In this document: positions 1 to 12,587 of the stretch, piece by piece
Layout: each line of letters begins with the position of its first letter
Numbering within the stretch: the stretch's first letter is position 1
DNA from: Stenopsyche tienmushanensis
Taxonomy: Eukaryota; Arthropoda; Insecta; Trichoptera; Stenopsychidae
Length of the DNA stretch: 64,000 nucleotides
Direction: 5' to 3'
NCBI GenBank assembly: GCA_008973525.1
Contig: WACJ01000257.1
Coordinates: 124,001 to 188,000, forward strand
Position numbers and translations under genes: made by a program
Notes under the pieces: generated by a model
What the model was told of the DNA's origin: nothing
What the model saw: the letters and a program-made list of their open reading frames with translations, nothing else
Databases searched by the model: none

Positions 1-884
1 AACTCTTCATTAAGAATTTATTGGACCGTTCAATAAATTTGTCTATATAATTTCCAGGTGAATTGATTTAAAATAAATCCATTTTTTATCAGTTTTCAGA
101 GCAAATTGATCGCTTTACTATCACATAAATATTTATAATCAAGAAAAAAAATCTGATTTTAAAATGACTATTAAAATATTCGTGAAAATATATCTGCATT
201 TATGAAAAATAATTATTGTTCCCATTGTAAATTGATCATTATTGTCAATATAGTGCAGCCACAATTAGTCCATTGCAAGACTATGTTTTCTTCAATTCAT
301 AAAACAGGATCACATTCATATTATCCATGTTATACATTTAAATCTTCATATGCTCGATATTAAAGATAGCATGGCTTCTGACATTTAATTATGAAAGCTC
401 ACTCAACGAGTCAATAAGAATAACGATCAATTATTTTCTCTTGGAATATATTATACAAATATTCAAAGCTGCACGAAGTCTAGGTCTATCTTTTACTCAC
501 AAAGACTAAGGAGAAGATCCATGTGTTACTTAAGAAGTGCATATTAGGATCATTTATGGTATATATACGACGTTAAACACCTCATTCTTATAATTCAAGA
601 ATATATTTTTTTCCTTTTTTAGGTTTACTTTTCCAGTTCAATCATTTTAACCTTTTAACTCTCAGCGAATTTAGAGACATTATAAATTACGTGAGAAGTT
701 GTTTGACCTATATATTTTATTGTCTAAAGGTGACTTGTGTGCCTTTAGCATATGCATGTATACCATATGCTGCCCTACGGGATAATTTACAACTTTTGAG
801 TATGTATAGTTCAGGATTATTACAATACATAATGAATTAATATTTTTATTTTTTGTAAATATTATATTCTTGTTATTAAAATTT
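1..884. other. AT-rich non-coding DNA
   Basis: I see nothing identifiable here. There is no supported ORF, RNA gene or repeat with a second copy in the window. The sequence is simple AT-rich DNA with scattered homopolymer runs. Confidence 0.5.
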
Positions 885-1356
885 CGGCTATTGATCTTCT
901 TCCAGTTTAAGTATCATTGTAGTTTTATACTCTCAGTATATATTATTTGAAAATAAGGGTGGGTTACACTTTGTACATTTTATTGTTTTTTTTTAAGAAT
1001 GGCTTTTTACAGTCCCTCCTTTAGGACCATTACCGACAATTTTGACATGGTATTCATATCGTATATAGTTGTTTACTATACTTAAAAATGTTGTTGCTTA
1101 CTATACTTGTATATAAGTTTGAGACTAAGATGATTAAATAACGAATCCAACTGCAAAACTATGAGACGAATTATCTTGTAATTTAACAAAAAAATTACAA
1201 TTTTTCAGCAATCTTCTGCCAAATATTTTTTAAAGAGATGCCATTGGCTTTCTATCTTCCATAATGAATTATCAACATTTAATGGTTCGATATATAAATG
1301 AACATTTTAATAGATGAATATTTGAGGGGTGACGTTATCGTTGCGGTTTGCACACT
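885..1356. mobile_element. Unnamed inverted-repeat element, copy 1
   Basis: The segment at 1001-1070 (TTTTGACATGGT preceded by an AGTCCCTCCTTTAGGACCATTA-like stretch) closely matches 19011-19077 in the same orientation. The right edge (about 1331-1356) reads, on the minus strand, TGTGCAAACCGCAACGATAA. Copy 2 carries nearly the same string on the plus strand at its left edge (18912-18936). The left edge near 885-910 looks like a degraded version of it. Together this suggests a short non-autonomous DNA transposon of about 470 bp with terminal inverted repeats. No coding capacity is visible and I could not assign a superfamily. The boundaries are approximate. Confidence 0.42.
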
Positions 1357-1359
1357 TCC

Positions 1360-4035
1360 CGATCTCCCTAACTTTGACTCAGAGCGTCGAACTGGCAACC
1401 GCCACTCGTAAGTTTTACATTTTAATAAGATCCAACTTCCGACCGCAGATTTCACAGGGTTTGTTAAGTTGCTCGTTCTAAAATTAAACAGTGCTGCAAT
1501 GGTAACCCCGATTCGAGAACAGTTATAAAATTACAGGTATACTTGATAATTGGTCGTTACCTGCAATTAGAAGCAAAGGCCAAGAAAACAGAGCAAGTTC
1601 CTCCAGAGTGTCGCATAAACTAAATTTCTCGCCAACTTTCACAGATCCAAACGTCAAAGTTTCTCTTGGGGACTGTCACCGCTAATCTACGGGACAATTC
1701 CTGTTGTTTCCGAGACCCAAAATCCCTCATCCTCTGGTGTGGATCTTATTCATGCAGCTTCGTATCATACTTGTCACTAAAGTAACCCTCTAGTGACCTC
1801 AAATCTTGTGCGAGATTTAAAACTTTACCTTACTCAACTAAATTATATAAGAATGCCAAGACACGCTTCGCTTGTTCAACATCCTTATATCGTATACGCC
1901 AGGAAACATGGTTCACTAGACTAAGTGTTTCTAATTTTAAACTTTGCAATTATTTAACAACATAAGGAAATGTTAATAAAACCGAGCAATTTTGATACAA
2001 ATGCATTTGGCTTAAGACATTGAATCTGTTATAGATCTTGTCACACTTTGAATGAACATGTCGCATCAGAAAATACTTAATAATATAGTTTTGAAACTAT
2101 TTCTTCTTCGATATTCAGTTTCCAGCTTATATTTAAAAATATTTTCGAGCAGATAAATTCATCGAATTTGAGAAAATTTGGGCTACCGATCGAAATAATC
2201 AATAGATTGATACTAATGAGACGCTAATATAAGTTCGTCAATAATAACCAGATAGCATCAAAATGAAAATGGAGACAATAAGCATTATAATCGTTTGAGT
2301 GTCCTGGTATCTGATATCCAAACAAAACTTTATGAATGTGGTGTCAAATATTGTCACCCGCTTTAGCTATAATATCGTCACTCGCACGTTCAGTAAATTT
2401 TAATTCCACTTTAAAAACACAAGTGAGCCAAATTACGATTTTGATTGTGCAATTCGTAAAATTACAAAATAATTGATTAAATGGATATTTATATCGAATT
2501 ATTTTATTCAGTTTTCATTACTTGAACATAATACGAAATTCTTCAACTTTTTTATATATATATCGTCCATGGTAGCTTAAATAGTATTAAAACGTAATTT
2601 TGCCTTATATTTGTTGAAAACTCGAGGGAAAATCGCTTAAGCTCTTTTCCTAAGAAAGTACAAGAGAAAAGCGATCGTAATTTATTTATTTATTCGTTTA
2701 TGGTTCGTTGCAGCAATTCGTCGCCAATTTACAATCCCATTTGAGGCATATCAATATGCGGATGTAATGACGCGGAAGGGTTGAACAGGAAGTAGTTTGT
2801 CGAATTATTTTACAAATGGCTGCTCATTTGGGAGGATTAGGGAGCTTGCAAGATCCTGCATAATATTTATGTTTCGATTTAATCAAACGTAAGCATATTA
2901 ACGCCTACACCCACGCCACCGATACATTCCCATAATTAATTTTATGGAGAAGTTTCAGTCCCATGAGCGATGATGGAGCTTCCGTGATATCAAAACGTCG
3001 AGCTTATAGCATTACATATAAAAATTCACAAGCTTTTTTAATCAAATTTTCGTTTTTTAATGCATCACTCTTGATATATAAACTCTTTGTGGGAAAAAAT
3101 TACAGATTGATTATTTAATAATGCCACAACACTTTTTATAGACACAAAATTATTGACATTAAAATTTGTTCGAAATGACTTCAGTTTGACTTCCTGAAGA
3201 ATATAATATCTTGAGCAGAGTTTCTGAATTTGAATTGAAACATTTCCATTGAAGAAACTTTCAGAACATAATGGCTGAAACTATTTCCCAAAGACTTTAA
3301 ATTCCATTTAATTCTCGAAAATCAAGCCATATTTCATTTTCAGCTCTTGCTGATATTTTTAGCGGACATTAAATCATGTTGTGCTTTTCAATAACGTGAC
3401 ACGTATTTTTGAACAAATTAATTTAACATAACTAACGCGTGTGATGAATTTTTTTCCGGTCATAAATTGGGACACATTTGCATTTTCTGTCGGGAAAATT
3501 TGATATGGATGCATATTTTGCCAACAATGCAAATTATTAAATATCACCAATTATCACTTTTTCCAGCTCTATGCAAATTATTGGGCATTAATAGACGATT
3601 ACATTATTTCCCTATTATTACTATGTACATCAAATAATCCAATGCAGCATCACGATCTTTCACATAGCCGTTCCAATTTTCAATCATATGAATATCATCA
3701 ATCAAAAAAATATCCATAACTCATGACATTCATAATTAGGCATTCATAAATGGCATTGGATTGCCAATACTTCGAGCAGATTTTTCATCAACATTTTTAA
3801 GTATTATCTTTTAATATAATTATATGTATTGATAATAATTGAGTTGCGCGAGTAGAACTGGCGCAAAATACACATTACTGAAAAATGTTTAAAAGTCATA
3901 GATTTTTGAAACATTTCAAATGCAAAAAGAAACTAATGCTAATTATAAATGGATCTTATTTAGTGAAGCCAATTCAAGCAATAATCACGGTCTCAAAATG
4001 AAGCGAAAATAGGAACATTTATAGTATCAGGAAAT
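1360..4035. other. Non-coding stretch without recognised features
   Basis: This stretch is AT-rich with a somewhat GC-richer part at about 1360-1830. No ORF reaches 60 codons and no repeat shared with the rest of the window was noticed. Confidence 0.5.
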
Positions 4036-4325
4036 AAATCTTGAATTGTTTATTATAGGTAGTCTTATTGAAAAAAATTGTATTGAGTAACGATGATGAA
4101 GAAGATGATGATGACGAAGATGTCCTTTAAATGTTATTTTTTAATTGCCTTACTGATTTCCTGTTTCTTTATTATCTTTTTTATGCGATTTTGCTGTTTC
4201 AAAGTTATGCTGATTTTAAGATCCATGGAACGCAGTTTCATCTTTTCTATGTAAGTCATAGCTTTTTTTGTGCGATTTTCTGCGGAACGCATCTACCGCA
4301 CAAAAAAAGTTTATGTGTATATGTA
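4036..4325 (+). mobile_element. 3' end of a Tigger-like DNA transposon (GTGCG family), 5'-truncated
   Basis: From about 4127 this fragment matches the reverse complement of 19335-19575, so it is a second copy of the same family. The left part (about 4060-4130) encodes a short acidic tail, SNDDEEDDDDEDVL, followed by a stop. Acidic C-termini are usual in Tigger/pogo transposases. The 3' untranslated part follows, then a terminal region with TGTGCGATTTTCTGCGGAAC and ATCTACCGCAC. The same two boxes, with CGCG in place of GTGCG, end the MITE at 17372-17615. The catalytic part is absent. The 65-codon frames here are shadows of the untranslated region. Confidence 0.6.
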
Positions 4326-4329
4326 TAAA

Positions 4330-5474
4330 AGACAATATAAATAATACACATCCATACGTATTAATGTTATATTTTGAGCGTATTAACAACTCTATATTTT
4401 CTCGACAGTGTTATTTCAAGACTGTGCATAAAATAATTGGCTGTATTGAAATCCATGTGTTCTGAACTTCATTCCCTCTGCTCCAATGTTGCAGATAAAT
4501 ACGTTTTACGACGTTATGTATTTCTAGCGTTTTACATCACATTAAGCTTGAATCTTACCCGGGAAATGTGTTGTGATTTGACCTTAATTGTTTTCTTAAA
4601 GGGCGCTTAATTGGACGTGTACACACGGAAGTTATTGTTGGAATCCGAGGCAGAGGTCAGTTCACACCTCGACGTGGTTGGCCGTAAAGTTGAATTAGCA
4701 GAGTAGAGTTGGCAGGCCACAAGTAATGGGCTTGGCCACGAAAGAGACATGTGTCCCAGTAATGGCGCAATCACCTTTATGGGGCAATTTAATTTCTCAA
4801 AGACACAGGTGGGCGACGTGCTTTAGGTAACGTCCTCAATCTGCACCGACCGACGTTGAACTTGGACAAGGATTCGATTATCCACGCAGACATCCATTTT
4901 CACAAATTACACTCACACATATATGAATAATAATGTACCTAATAGGAATGAAAATATCTCTAAGGATGAATAGCCGTAAATTAATACTATGTTTCGATAA
5001 TAATCCTTGCATCTTGTTCAATTAACAAATATTTCTTGCAAAATATTTTTTGATAAAATGTATTCAAAATTATCGGCGCTTGCCCTCAATAACCTATATA
5101 AAGAGCTACCAATTCAAAAACTCTTCATTATAAAAAAAAAACTGAAAAAATTGGATACAATCAGTTTAATAAATAGGATTATAAGTGCTAATGATGATGA
5201 TTGCTTGATGTTTTTATTTATTTTTTCTTTTTTATATACTATAGCAAAAGCTGCTTATTAATATATAAATGTAGAAAAATAATACTAAAAAGCTTCTGTA
5301 TAATAGTTATAAACAATTAATACGTACATTTTTTGACATCAATGTTTAGAAAAGTCGGACTGAAATAATTTGTTAATTTTTAATAACTTAAATAAATTTG
5401 CTAATTTTACATATTTCAATGATTAAAAATCTAGATTAAATATGTGTCAAATACAATGGGAAATCGTCAGATAG
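4330..5474. other. Non-coding stretch with a GC-richer patch
   Basis: The part at about 4590-4880 is GC-richer than its surroundings, has several CpGs and has no useful ORF. It may be regulatory or conserved non-coding DNA. An 84-codon frame at 5007-5261 is AT-rich and looks like chance. Confidence 0.4.
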
Positions 5475-5757
5475 AATAATTCATCCTCAAGATAATCTTT
5501 CATGAGGTTGGCATGAATTTGTCAAATCTACGAATAAGGCTCAATAAAAAGAGACTATAGCATACATAGAGACATAAAAAGAGACAATAAGAATGAGGAT
5601 GGAATTTGATTAATTCAAATTCCACGAGTGCCTTTCGTAATACCATTGGAAGTTTCTATTCTTCAATGCAAAGGGATACTTTTGATGCATCAATGCACTG
5701 CCATTGTGAATTGCTTCATCCCTTTTGATACTTTATAAATCCTTCTTATCTGCTATT
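5475..5757 (+). repeat. Dispersed repeat family, copy 1 (second copy at 26.84 kb)
   Basis: This segment aligns with 26835-27065. The best shared block is CTTCAATGCAAAGGGATACT followed by TTGATG(C/T)ATCAATGCACTGCCATTG. Copy 1 has about 50 extra bases around 5540-5595, with two similar AAAAAGAGAC units, so the difference may be a small tandem duplication or insertion. No coding capacity, terminal inverted repeat or poly-A tail was recognised. It could be part of a transposon untranslated region or a MITE. Confidence 0.6.
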
Positions 5758-5759
5758 GA

Positions 5760-7726
5760 CACACCCGATGTTTACTAAGTGGAAATAACTTACATTCAAT
5801 CCTTCGTCCCATGGAAAATATTTTCAGCATTCTCAATGAAAGTATAATATATTATTAAGTATGCTTCCAGAAAAACGGGCATTATATTATCTTTAATATA
5901 GAGTCATTCAAACTCCATTCTAATATTTAGTTCACTGCAGATAATTCACTCACAACTTTTTCAATTAACTCTCACTTGATCTTCGAGCAACTCCGTAAAG
6001 TTTTCCTAGCATAATTATTTGTAGAAATGGCATGAATTTCAATTGAATGAATAATGCAATGCATTCATTATTTTTCACCCCAAATGTAGACTGCCTCTTC
6101 ATCACAGGAAGCCGCCTAAATCTCAGATTAACCTCAGCCCACTCCCCCAACGTAGCGGCCCTCTATTATTCCATCAAAACTTATTCTCCATTACCGGAGC
6201 AGGTAGGGCCTTGTGTAAACAATGTGATGATGCGATAGGACTTACAGACTAACTAGGGTCTGCAGCCTCCTTAGGCCTTGGCATAATGCACGTGCACCCG
6301 CTCAAGACCCTCAAATTCACGAAAAATATACGACTATAGCTTCACCCCTATTATCTCTTAATGTGCACGGAGAAGCGCTCGCCATTTTGAATAGCTGCCA
6401 GACGAATTTTAACCATGCTTTATATTACGTAGGTCATCCTTGCTTCCATTATGACAGGATTTCAACATTAACCCTTTTAGTGTCGAACTACCCCAGATGT
6501 AACTTAATTTTACGATCTATGTTTGTTCAGTTCCGAACTTAATACATGGAACTAACGATAAAATGTGGGCCATAAATGAGTAATTTGTTTTGGGGAATGT
6601 AATACGAGGAACAACCCAAATTAATATCTTTTTCATATTATGACTCTTATAACCCTGAAAATATACCATAATCATTCTGAATACAGGTAAAGCAATGGAT
6701 TTATAATTTAAGATAATTACGTTCAGCTACTTCGATATACATAAACAAACTTAACATATTTTTTTAAATAACAACATAACTGAATAACAATTATCTTAGC
6801 TCAATATTTATTGAAGATTTAGCTAAAAACTGCGCCCTATTTAATTTATTATTTTTATATTTTATCTGTTAGAACTATTTTTAGGTCGCTTATGTATTTT
6901 TACATTTATGTATTATTTTTTCAACTCTTAGCATTAATTCTGTGATTTAATTTTCTTCAATTTCAACCACGTCTTATTTTATGAGTTCGCCAACATCATA
7001 ATTCCAAAGTTTTCTTAATACCTAATATTTCTCCAATCCTGCAGGTGCTTAGGCTAAAGTGATGCCTATATCATTTAATACCTCCTTAGTCTATTGGCTG
7101 TTGAATATTTGAAGCAAAAGGAGGTAAATAATTAACTTTAATATTTGTGTATATTTCTAACAAGTTTATTTTATACATTGTTTTTTTTCTATTTGTTAAC
7201 AGAAATTATTAGCTAAAAGATGAAGTTGAGTTTGTATAATATATAATAAAATAGGCGCGTTACTGGTGTAGTAGTTGCTTAATGGTACGTATAGATACAC
7301 ACACAATAGAAGCGGCGCAGCGCATGCGCATAGCATATCTATAATGTATGCGACTGAGACAAAGAGTCTACAAATGATTCTCCCTATATTTTCGATCAAC
7401 TGCGGGTTGCAGTTTCACTTTTCGTGACGCTTATGCCAATTTATTCAAGCACGCATATAGAATTTTTACATTAAATTTATAGTGTCAAAAAAATCAGAAA
7501 AACTCCAAAAAAATTAATAAAAGATGCTAAAAGACGTGACTCTGACTTAAAACTAAATCCTTCATGAAATTCAATAATTTAAATATATGAACACAAACAT
7601 CGATAGATCTTCAAAATTAAGTATATAGGGATCTATATAGGAACTCTTACTAGGAAAAGGATTTATTGTGGAGGTTTCCCATTCCCTTCTACACTTGGTA
7701 AAGTAAGGATAGAATTATCTGGAAAT
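5760..7726. other. Non-coding stretch
   Basis: AT-rich DNA with a mildly GC-richer part at about 6100-6420. The string TTAACCCTTTTAGTGTCGAA at about 6473 resembles the end of a TTAA-targeting element, but no partner end was found. Open frames of 61-67 codons at 5965-6238 and 7196-7399 overlap on both strands and resemble nothing known to me. Confidence 0.4.
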
Positions 7727-8033
7727 TTATGAGTGAGTAGCAAAATTATCATTATAATATATATTATATAAATGATAATTTAATTATTATTGCAAATTCA
7801 ATCACTCAATCATGGGCGTCGCTGCACGACTTTATTAATCGCCTCAGCATTTACTTTTTCTAATCCAGGAAATCAGGGTAAACCTGGATCGAGACAATCG
7901 ATCTGAAATATTAATATTTCCGATCTCCCAAATTTGTTGATATGGTGAAATTTTTTTCCACAATCTGGACTTGAACCCGAATCTTTACAATACGAGTCCA
8001 GGATCTAAGCCACTATATCAATACTTAGTCGCA
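7727..8033 (-). mobile_element. tRNA-derived SINE, near full-length copy
   Basis: Read on the minus strand, the element begins near 8033 with a tRNA-like head. It has an A-box-like TAGTGGCTTAGATCCTGG and a B-box-like GGTTCAAGTCC, which are the internal RNA polymerase III promoter elements. A body follows with GAGATCGGAAATATTAATAT and GGTTTACCCTGATTTCCTGG. The tail forms an imperfect hairpin with arms around AATTATCATT and AATGATAATT, bordered by GAGTGAG-type sequence. The same order occurs at 16632-16925, and partial copies occur elsewhere. No coding capacity is expected; a partner LINE would supply the enzymes. I cannot match it to a named family, and the tRNA of origin is unclear. Confidence 0.72.
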
Positions 8034-8039
8034 TCTGTT

Positions 8040-8544
8040 ATATGTAGTTAGTAATTAGCAAGCAAAAATAAACACAACTAATAGAGAGTATAACTTTTTT
8101 ATAAAATTGACATACGACCATTTCGACGTACATCGAATATGATAGAACTGTCGTAAGTAAAAATTTTGCTGTATTATAATATTTACTTCATTTTGTGTTA
8201 CGAATTTACTATATTTGATGCCATCGAATTGTTTTTCATTTGGCTGTCATTTACAACACGTAAAAGGCGTTCCCTATAAATTGCATTGTTTGTATCCAAT
8301 CAAGGTCATGAATGAAAGTAGGGTAGTTTTTGCATCTCATTGTTTCTTTTTTGTATATACACATTACATATCTTAAATACCCTTGTATCACGCTTCCGTG
8401 CATATTATAACGCATCGCACGCGACACGCTAGTAATTTATATTAAAAAAATAATAAATGCCTACATACGCAGGTCGACACGCACTCGTACGTTGAATTAT
8501 GAGGCTTTTAATTATTTCGTGCTGCACAACAAATTTATTTCCGT
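8040..8544. other. Non-coding stretch
   Basis: AT-rich sequence with nothing recognised. Short overlapping frames on both strands at 8429-8693 are judged spurious. Confidence 0.4.
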
Positions 8545-8830
8545 CTGGAGGAGAACCGTTTGTTTTTAGGCCACGGGGCCTTTCTGGAGAGGCTGTAAAA
8601 CGTAACGAGGGCCGAGTCAAGTGGTTAAGGTCGGGTAGCTTATTGCCGGGGAGCGGTAATCTTGGCAGGCACGTCTTTAATTACGCACCGTGACCTGAAG
8701 AAGGGGCGAAGTGTTCCACCGCGGAGCAGCATCGCGCCACTCAAGCCCGCGACTGTCACGCCCGGGGCGCGCATCGATCATTTCGGATTTAACCGCATCT
8801 CATTAAATTCAGCGGGCATCTTTCCCAGCA
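8545..8830. other. GC-rich, CpG-containing patch
   Basis: This block stands out from AT-rich flanks, with runs such as GCCCGGGGCGCGCATCGATC near 8760. Open frames exist on both strands, as expected from higher GC. Neither shows a recognisable domain. A conserved regulatory element, a promoter-proximal region or an exon of an unseen gene are all possible. Confidence 0.35.
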
Positions 8831-10027
8831 TCCATTAAAATCGGCCATCGCGCTCTTAGAATTCAATTCGTGCTAAGGTTTTACCGGTAAAATATGCTAG
8901 GATCGTGAATCTTTTAGCCAAACAAGCGTATCGATTCACATTTTCTTTCAATAAGGAGCGGCTGTTATCAAAGGGGCTTTTAGGGCCGGAGCTTTTTTCA
9001 GTGTTACATCAAAAAGAGATTTTGAGTTATCTATCCTATTATATATGCCGACAATCTGGGGTTTTCCTGAATATCGTGCTTTGTGCGATTCATGGATAGC
9101 CCATTTAAAATGACACTAAGTACCTGCGATGACTTATACATAGATACGACTATTAATCCTGAGAGAATGGTGTGGCTTCCTTATGGGCCAATGGGATTTC
9201 TGTTACATAAATATTCACTAACGCTGATTTAGATCACAAACATAAGCGTAACGCTTAAAAATTGATCGAGGAATAAATTAATTAAAAAAAAATATTAAAA
9301 TCATTGATTAAGTGATCTGTGATTAGATCGATTAGATCTTCGTTTTTAATAGAAATTTGGTAGGCAAGGAAATATACCGATCTTTGGTCTGGATTGGATT
9401 TATCCGTTTTTTTTTTGTTTAGATCAGAAAAATTAAATACTTAGGCAAATAATCAATTCATGCTATCCATGAATGACTGATTTGCCAGTAATCCACAAAT
9501 AAAACCATTTATAAATAATGACAATTTCGCCACTCACTCATAGACTTGCGAAGTCTATAATATAGATACATCGAGAGAATATTCTACTTGATTTTTTATT
9601 AAAATAATATTATCCTAAATTAATTGTATATATAAGGCAATAGTAAACTTCCAAATATACTTTTCCTAGAAGACTCATATGGAAATCAAGCCCTTTGGAA
9701 GGAGAACAAAAACTTATCAGCTTAAGGCACTATTCATTTGATATATTATTGCTATAAGATTTCTTTAATATCTATACGATATTAATATGCGATCCTAGTT
9801 ATGTGATTAATTAACAAGTATTTGATATTGACAATCAATAGTCGTCATCAAGAAACGGTTAAATTCACTATAAGAAGTGATCCCAAATTAAGCCAATATT
9901 CAAAATACAGTTGATTTCAAATTTTGTACAGCTTACTACCAATAATTTAACGATATCTCATTAAAAAAATCTAGAAAAAAGACTTCTAGAAAATCTTTAA
10001 TAAATTTGTGTTTTTTTTTTAGTATAT
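8831..10027. other. Non-coding stretch with a possible SINE tail scrap
   Basis: Mostly unidentified AT-rich DNA. At about 9510-9546, AATGACAATTTCGCCACTCA closely resembles the 3' tail of the tRNA-derived SINE (compare 12268-12290). It could be an isolated tail, but it is too short to be sure. A small palindrome, GACTTGCGAAGTC, follows at about 9543. Confidence 0.35.
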
Positions 10028-10920
10028 GTAGTCCTCAACTTATGATGGTTCGACTTACGACTATTTGCCAATAAGACAAAAAAAATAGAAAATTAATAAA
10101 TAAGTAAAGAGTATGCCTGGCTTCAAGGCATTTAAGGATCGTTTCACATTCTTATTGGGTGGCAATTATGATGGATATAAATTGAAACCATTAATGATTT
10201 ATCACTCTAAAAAGCCGAGAACCCTCAAAGGAATCAATATTGATATCTTACCACTATATTACCGATCTAACAAAAAAGGGTAGATGACACAATTTCTTTT
10301 TAAAATTTATTTATTCCAGAAGTAGAACAATACTGTAAACAGAAAGTAATTCCATTCGATATACTTTTAATACTAGATAATGCACCAGGACATCCACCAC
10401 ACATCGGAAATTTACATCCTAACGTTAAAATTGTGTATTTACCCCCTAATACCACCAGTATTTTGCAACCCATGGACCAGGGAGCTATTGCCACATTTAA
10501 AGCCTATTATTTAAAAACTACATTTGCTCAAGCATCGACGATGGAAAATCGTTTAAATAATTTTGGAAGAATTTTAATATTCACCATGCGATTAAAAATA
10601 TAAGAAAGGGGTGGCAATAGGTTACATCATCGTATGTGTATGGAATATGGAAAAAATTAACTAAACATCTTGAAAATATAACTCATTCGCAATTTGAAAA
10701 AGAAAATGAAATTGAACACACTACAAATCTCATTGTAGAATTTTGCCAGAAACTTGATATTAATATTGATCATGAAGACATAAACCAACTTATATTAATA
10801 GAAAATGATTAAGACGATCTTACAAATGAAGAATTATTAAGCATCGAAAATCAAAGGTTTGAAGAAGAGACTAAAAATAAGAAATGGTATTGGAATCTCC
10901 AAAAAAAAATTATATTATGA
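10028..10920 (+). pseudogene. Tigger1-type (pogo superfamily) transposase pseudogene
   Basis: A terminal-repeat-like segment at about 10031-10063 (GTCCTCAACTTATGATGGTT...CGACTTACGAC) has the form typical of Tigger ends. Coding remnants follow. From 10113 the frame reads MPGFKAFKDRFTFLLGGNYD, then KPLMIYHSKKPRTLKG, up to a stop near 10280. After a frame change it reads EVEQYCKQKVIPFDILLILD, NAPGHP, then LPPNTTSILQPMDQGAIATF. These are the second and third catalytic blocks of the DDE_1 domain. The C-terminal part, with more stops and shifts, contains LTNEELLSIENQRFEEE near 10820-10870. The N-terminal DNA-binding domains and the first catalytic Asp are missing, so the element is internally deleted as well as broken. 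No right terminus was found; a SINE scrap begins about 30 bp downstream. Confidence 0.88.
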
Positions 10921-10946
10921 TTAATGATTCTAAAAAAATATTCTTC

Positions 10947-11036
10947 CAATCTTACCAATTCTTTGGTAAACTGAAACATTTTTCCACAATCTGTATTTAA
11001 ATACGAGTCCTGGAATTAGCCCATTCTTATTGGTAT
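10947..11036 (-). mobile_element. tRNA-derived SINE, partial copy
   Basis: The minus strand carries GGACTCGTATTTAAATACAG and AGATTGTGGAAAAA, matching the head-to-body junction of the full copies. The bases between the A-box region and the B box appear deleted. It lies just downstream of the Tigger pseudogene. Confidence 0.5.
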
Positions 11037-11544
11037 GACGTATGGCGATAATTTGAATAGCGAATAATTTAAAAGTTGCCTTTTAAAAGAGACCATAACA
11101 AGAAAATTAACTTTTGAAGACTTACATCATGCATTAATCTATTTAAAATTGGATTGGATATAATTTGATCTCTTTAATAACAATTCTACTACAAATACCA
11201 ATTATAATAACGAATAAGTATAATTCAATTTTGAATCATATATTTTTTATTCAGTATATCGCCAGTTTCAATATATAATACTCCAATCATTTGATAATCC
11301 TCATGGCAACGTATTTATCAAGTATGCCTCATGAAATCGAACTCCTTGTGTGGTTGATTTGGATACGCTCAACCAAACTATGTAGCACAATCGCTCTTCC
11401 AATGCACTTCATGAATGGCCCTCAAAACAAATTAACTTATGAATGATGAATATGGCCCAACCACCATAAGGGCTGTTTCAGATCCAATAGTGCTGCAATG
11501 CACATATCGAACCGTTGTTACGATACCCTATTTATGTTATATTG
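11037..11544. other. Non-coding stretch
   Basis: AT-rich, nothing recognised. The longest frame (11439-11714) merely runs through the short TTGGG repeat. Confidence 0.45.
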
Positions 11545-11571
11545 TTAGGTTGGGTTGGGTTGGGTTGAGTT
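11545..11571 (+). repeat. Short telomere-like tandem (TTAGG/TTGGG)
   Basis: The sequence reads TTAGG, then three TTGGG units, then TTGAG. TTAGG is the ancestral arthropod telomere repeat, and short interstitial tracts of it and its variants are common in insect genomes. With five units this may be chance or a repair scar. Confidence 0.5.
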
Positions 11572-12069
11572 ACTACCCTTCATGTTGTTTTTATGAAGTC
11601 TGCTCCATCTATTTTTCGAGTCTCTCATCTGAGTCTAGTTTTGAACAGGTTGAGTACGAGGCAAAAGGCGACGTGTGTATTTTATTTGACGGTCTACCTA
11701 TATTTATATCTTAGCTTATCTAAATCGGCCAGAAATGGGCAACATTTCGACAGAAATGTGCTATATTTATATCAAAATTAATAACAATTCATACATTGAT
11801 AGTCAGGTCTCATACATATCTAAATAAGTCTTCTTAAAAGTAATATATAATATTTTGAAAAGTAACTTATTTTGTCAATAATTCTAAAATTGTATTGAAA
11901 TAACGACAATGATTGCATTAAACTGAAACAAAAATGTGTTGACTGTAAAAGGATTCGTCGAACGTTACACTCATTGGATATATTAGTATCAATGATCTGT
12001 TAATAATTGGATCATCAATCGTTTCAAATGACTTGATGCAAATAGCAGCTTCTCATAGCTGATTAACTA
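11572..12069. other. Non-coding stretch
   Basis: AT-rich, nothing recognised. Confidence 0.45.
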
Positions 12070-12290
12070 AGTGTTGGTATAGTGGTTTAGATCCTGGACT
12101 CTTATTATCAAAGATTTAGGTTCAAATCCAGATTGTGGAAAATATGTTCATCATACCAACAAATTTAAGTGATCGTCTCGATCCGGATTTGAGACGAAGC
12201 TGAAACGGTTATTAAAGTTTTATAAAAACGTCCATCAGTGTGTGAATTAACAACAACAATTATAATGATTATTTCGATACTCACTAATAG
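12070..12290 (+). mobile_element. tRNA-derived SINE, diverged copy
   Basis: The head GTGTTGGTATAGTGGTTTAG with ATCCTGGACTC (A-box side) and GGTTCAAATCC (B box) matches the copies at 7.7 and 16.6 kb. The body is shortened: the block with the GGTTTACCC motif is mostly missing. The tail, AATTATAATGATTATTTCGA with TACTCACTAATAG, is retained. This copy is on the plus strand and ends within a few bases of the tail boundary seen in the others. Confidence 0.68.
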
Positions 12291-12587
12291 ATTCTTTCTT
12301 ATCTAAATAAAAATTCTTGTTCCAAATAATCCTTACTTTACCACGTATGGAAGGCAAATAGGAAACCAATAAATAAAATATCTTTTCCCAAATAAGATGT
12401 TGAATAACGAATATGATTAAGAAGATTTTTGGTTGAAAAGGACGTCTATCAACAATTTTAGATAGTGACTGAAATGATTAATAAAGTTGAATAGAACAAC
12501 TATGATTTGCGATGATAATTTTTTTATTAAATCATAGATCTTCTCTTAACACATTATTTATCCTGTGAAACTGGATAGTTCCTTTTC

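Noticed and set aside
4131..4328. 65-codon hydrophobic frame (and its counterpart at 19325-19591) as small membrane proteins
   Set aside because: Both are the T-rich 3' region of a transposon read in opposite orientations; the hydrophobicity comes from T-runs.
6473..6500. TTAACCCTTTTAG string as a piggyBac-type element end
   Set aside because: No matching inverted partner was found within a few kilobases, so one end alone is too weak.
11545..11571. Chromosome end or telomere-targeted element
   Set aside because: Only five imperfect units in the middle of ordinary DNA.
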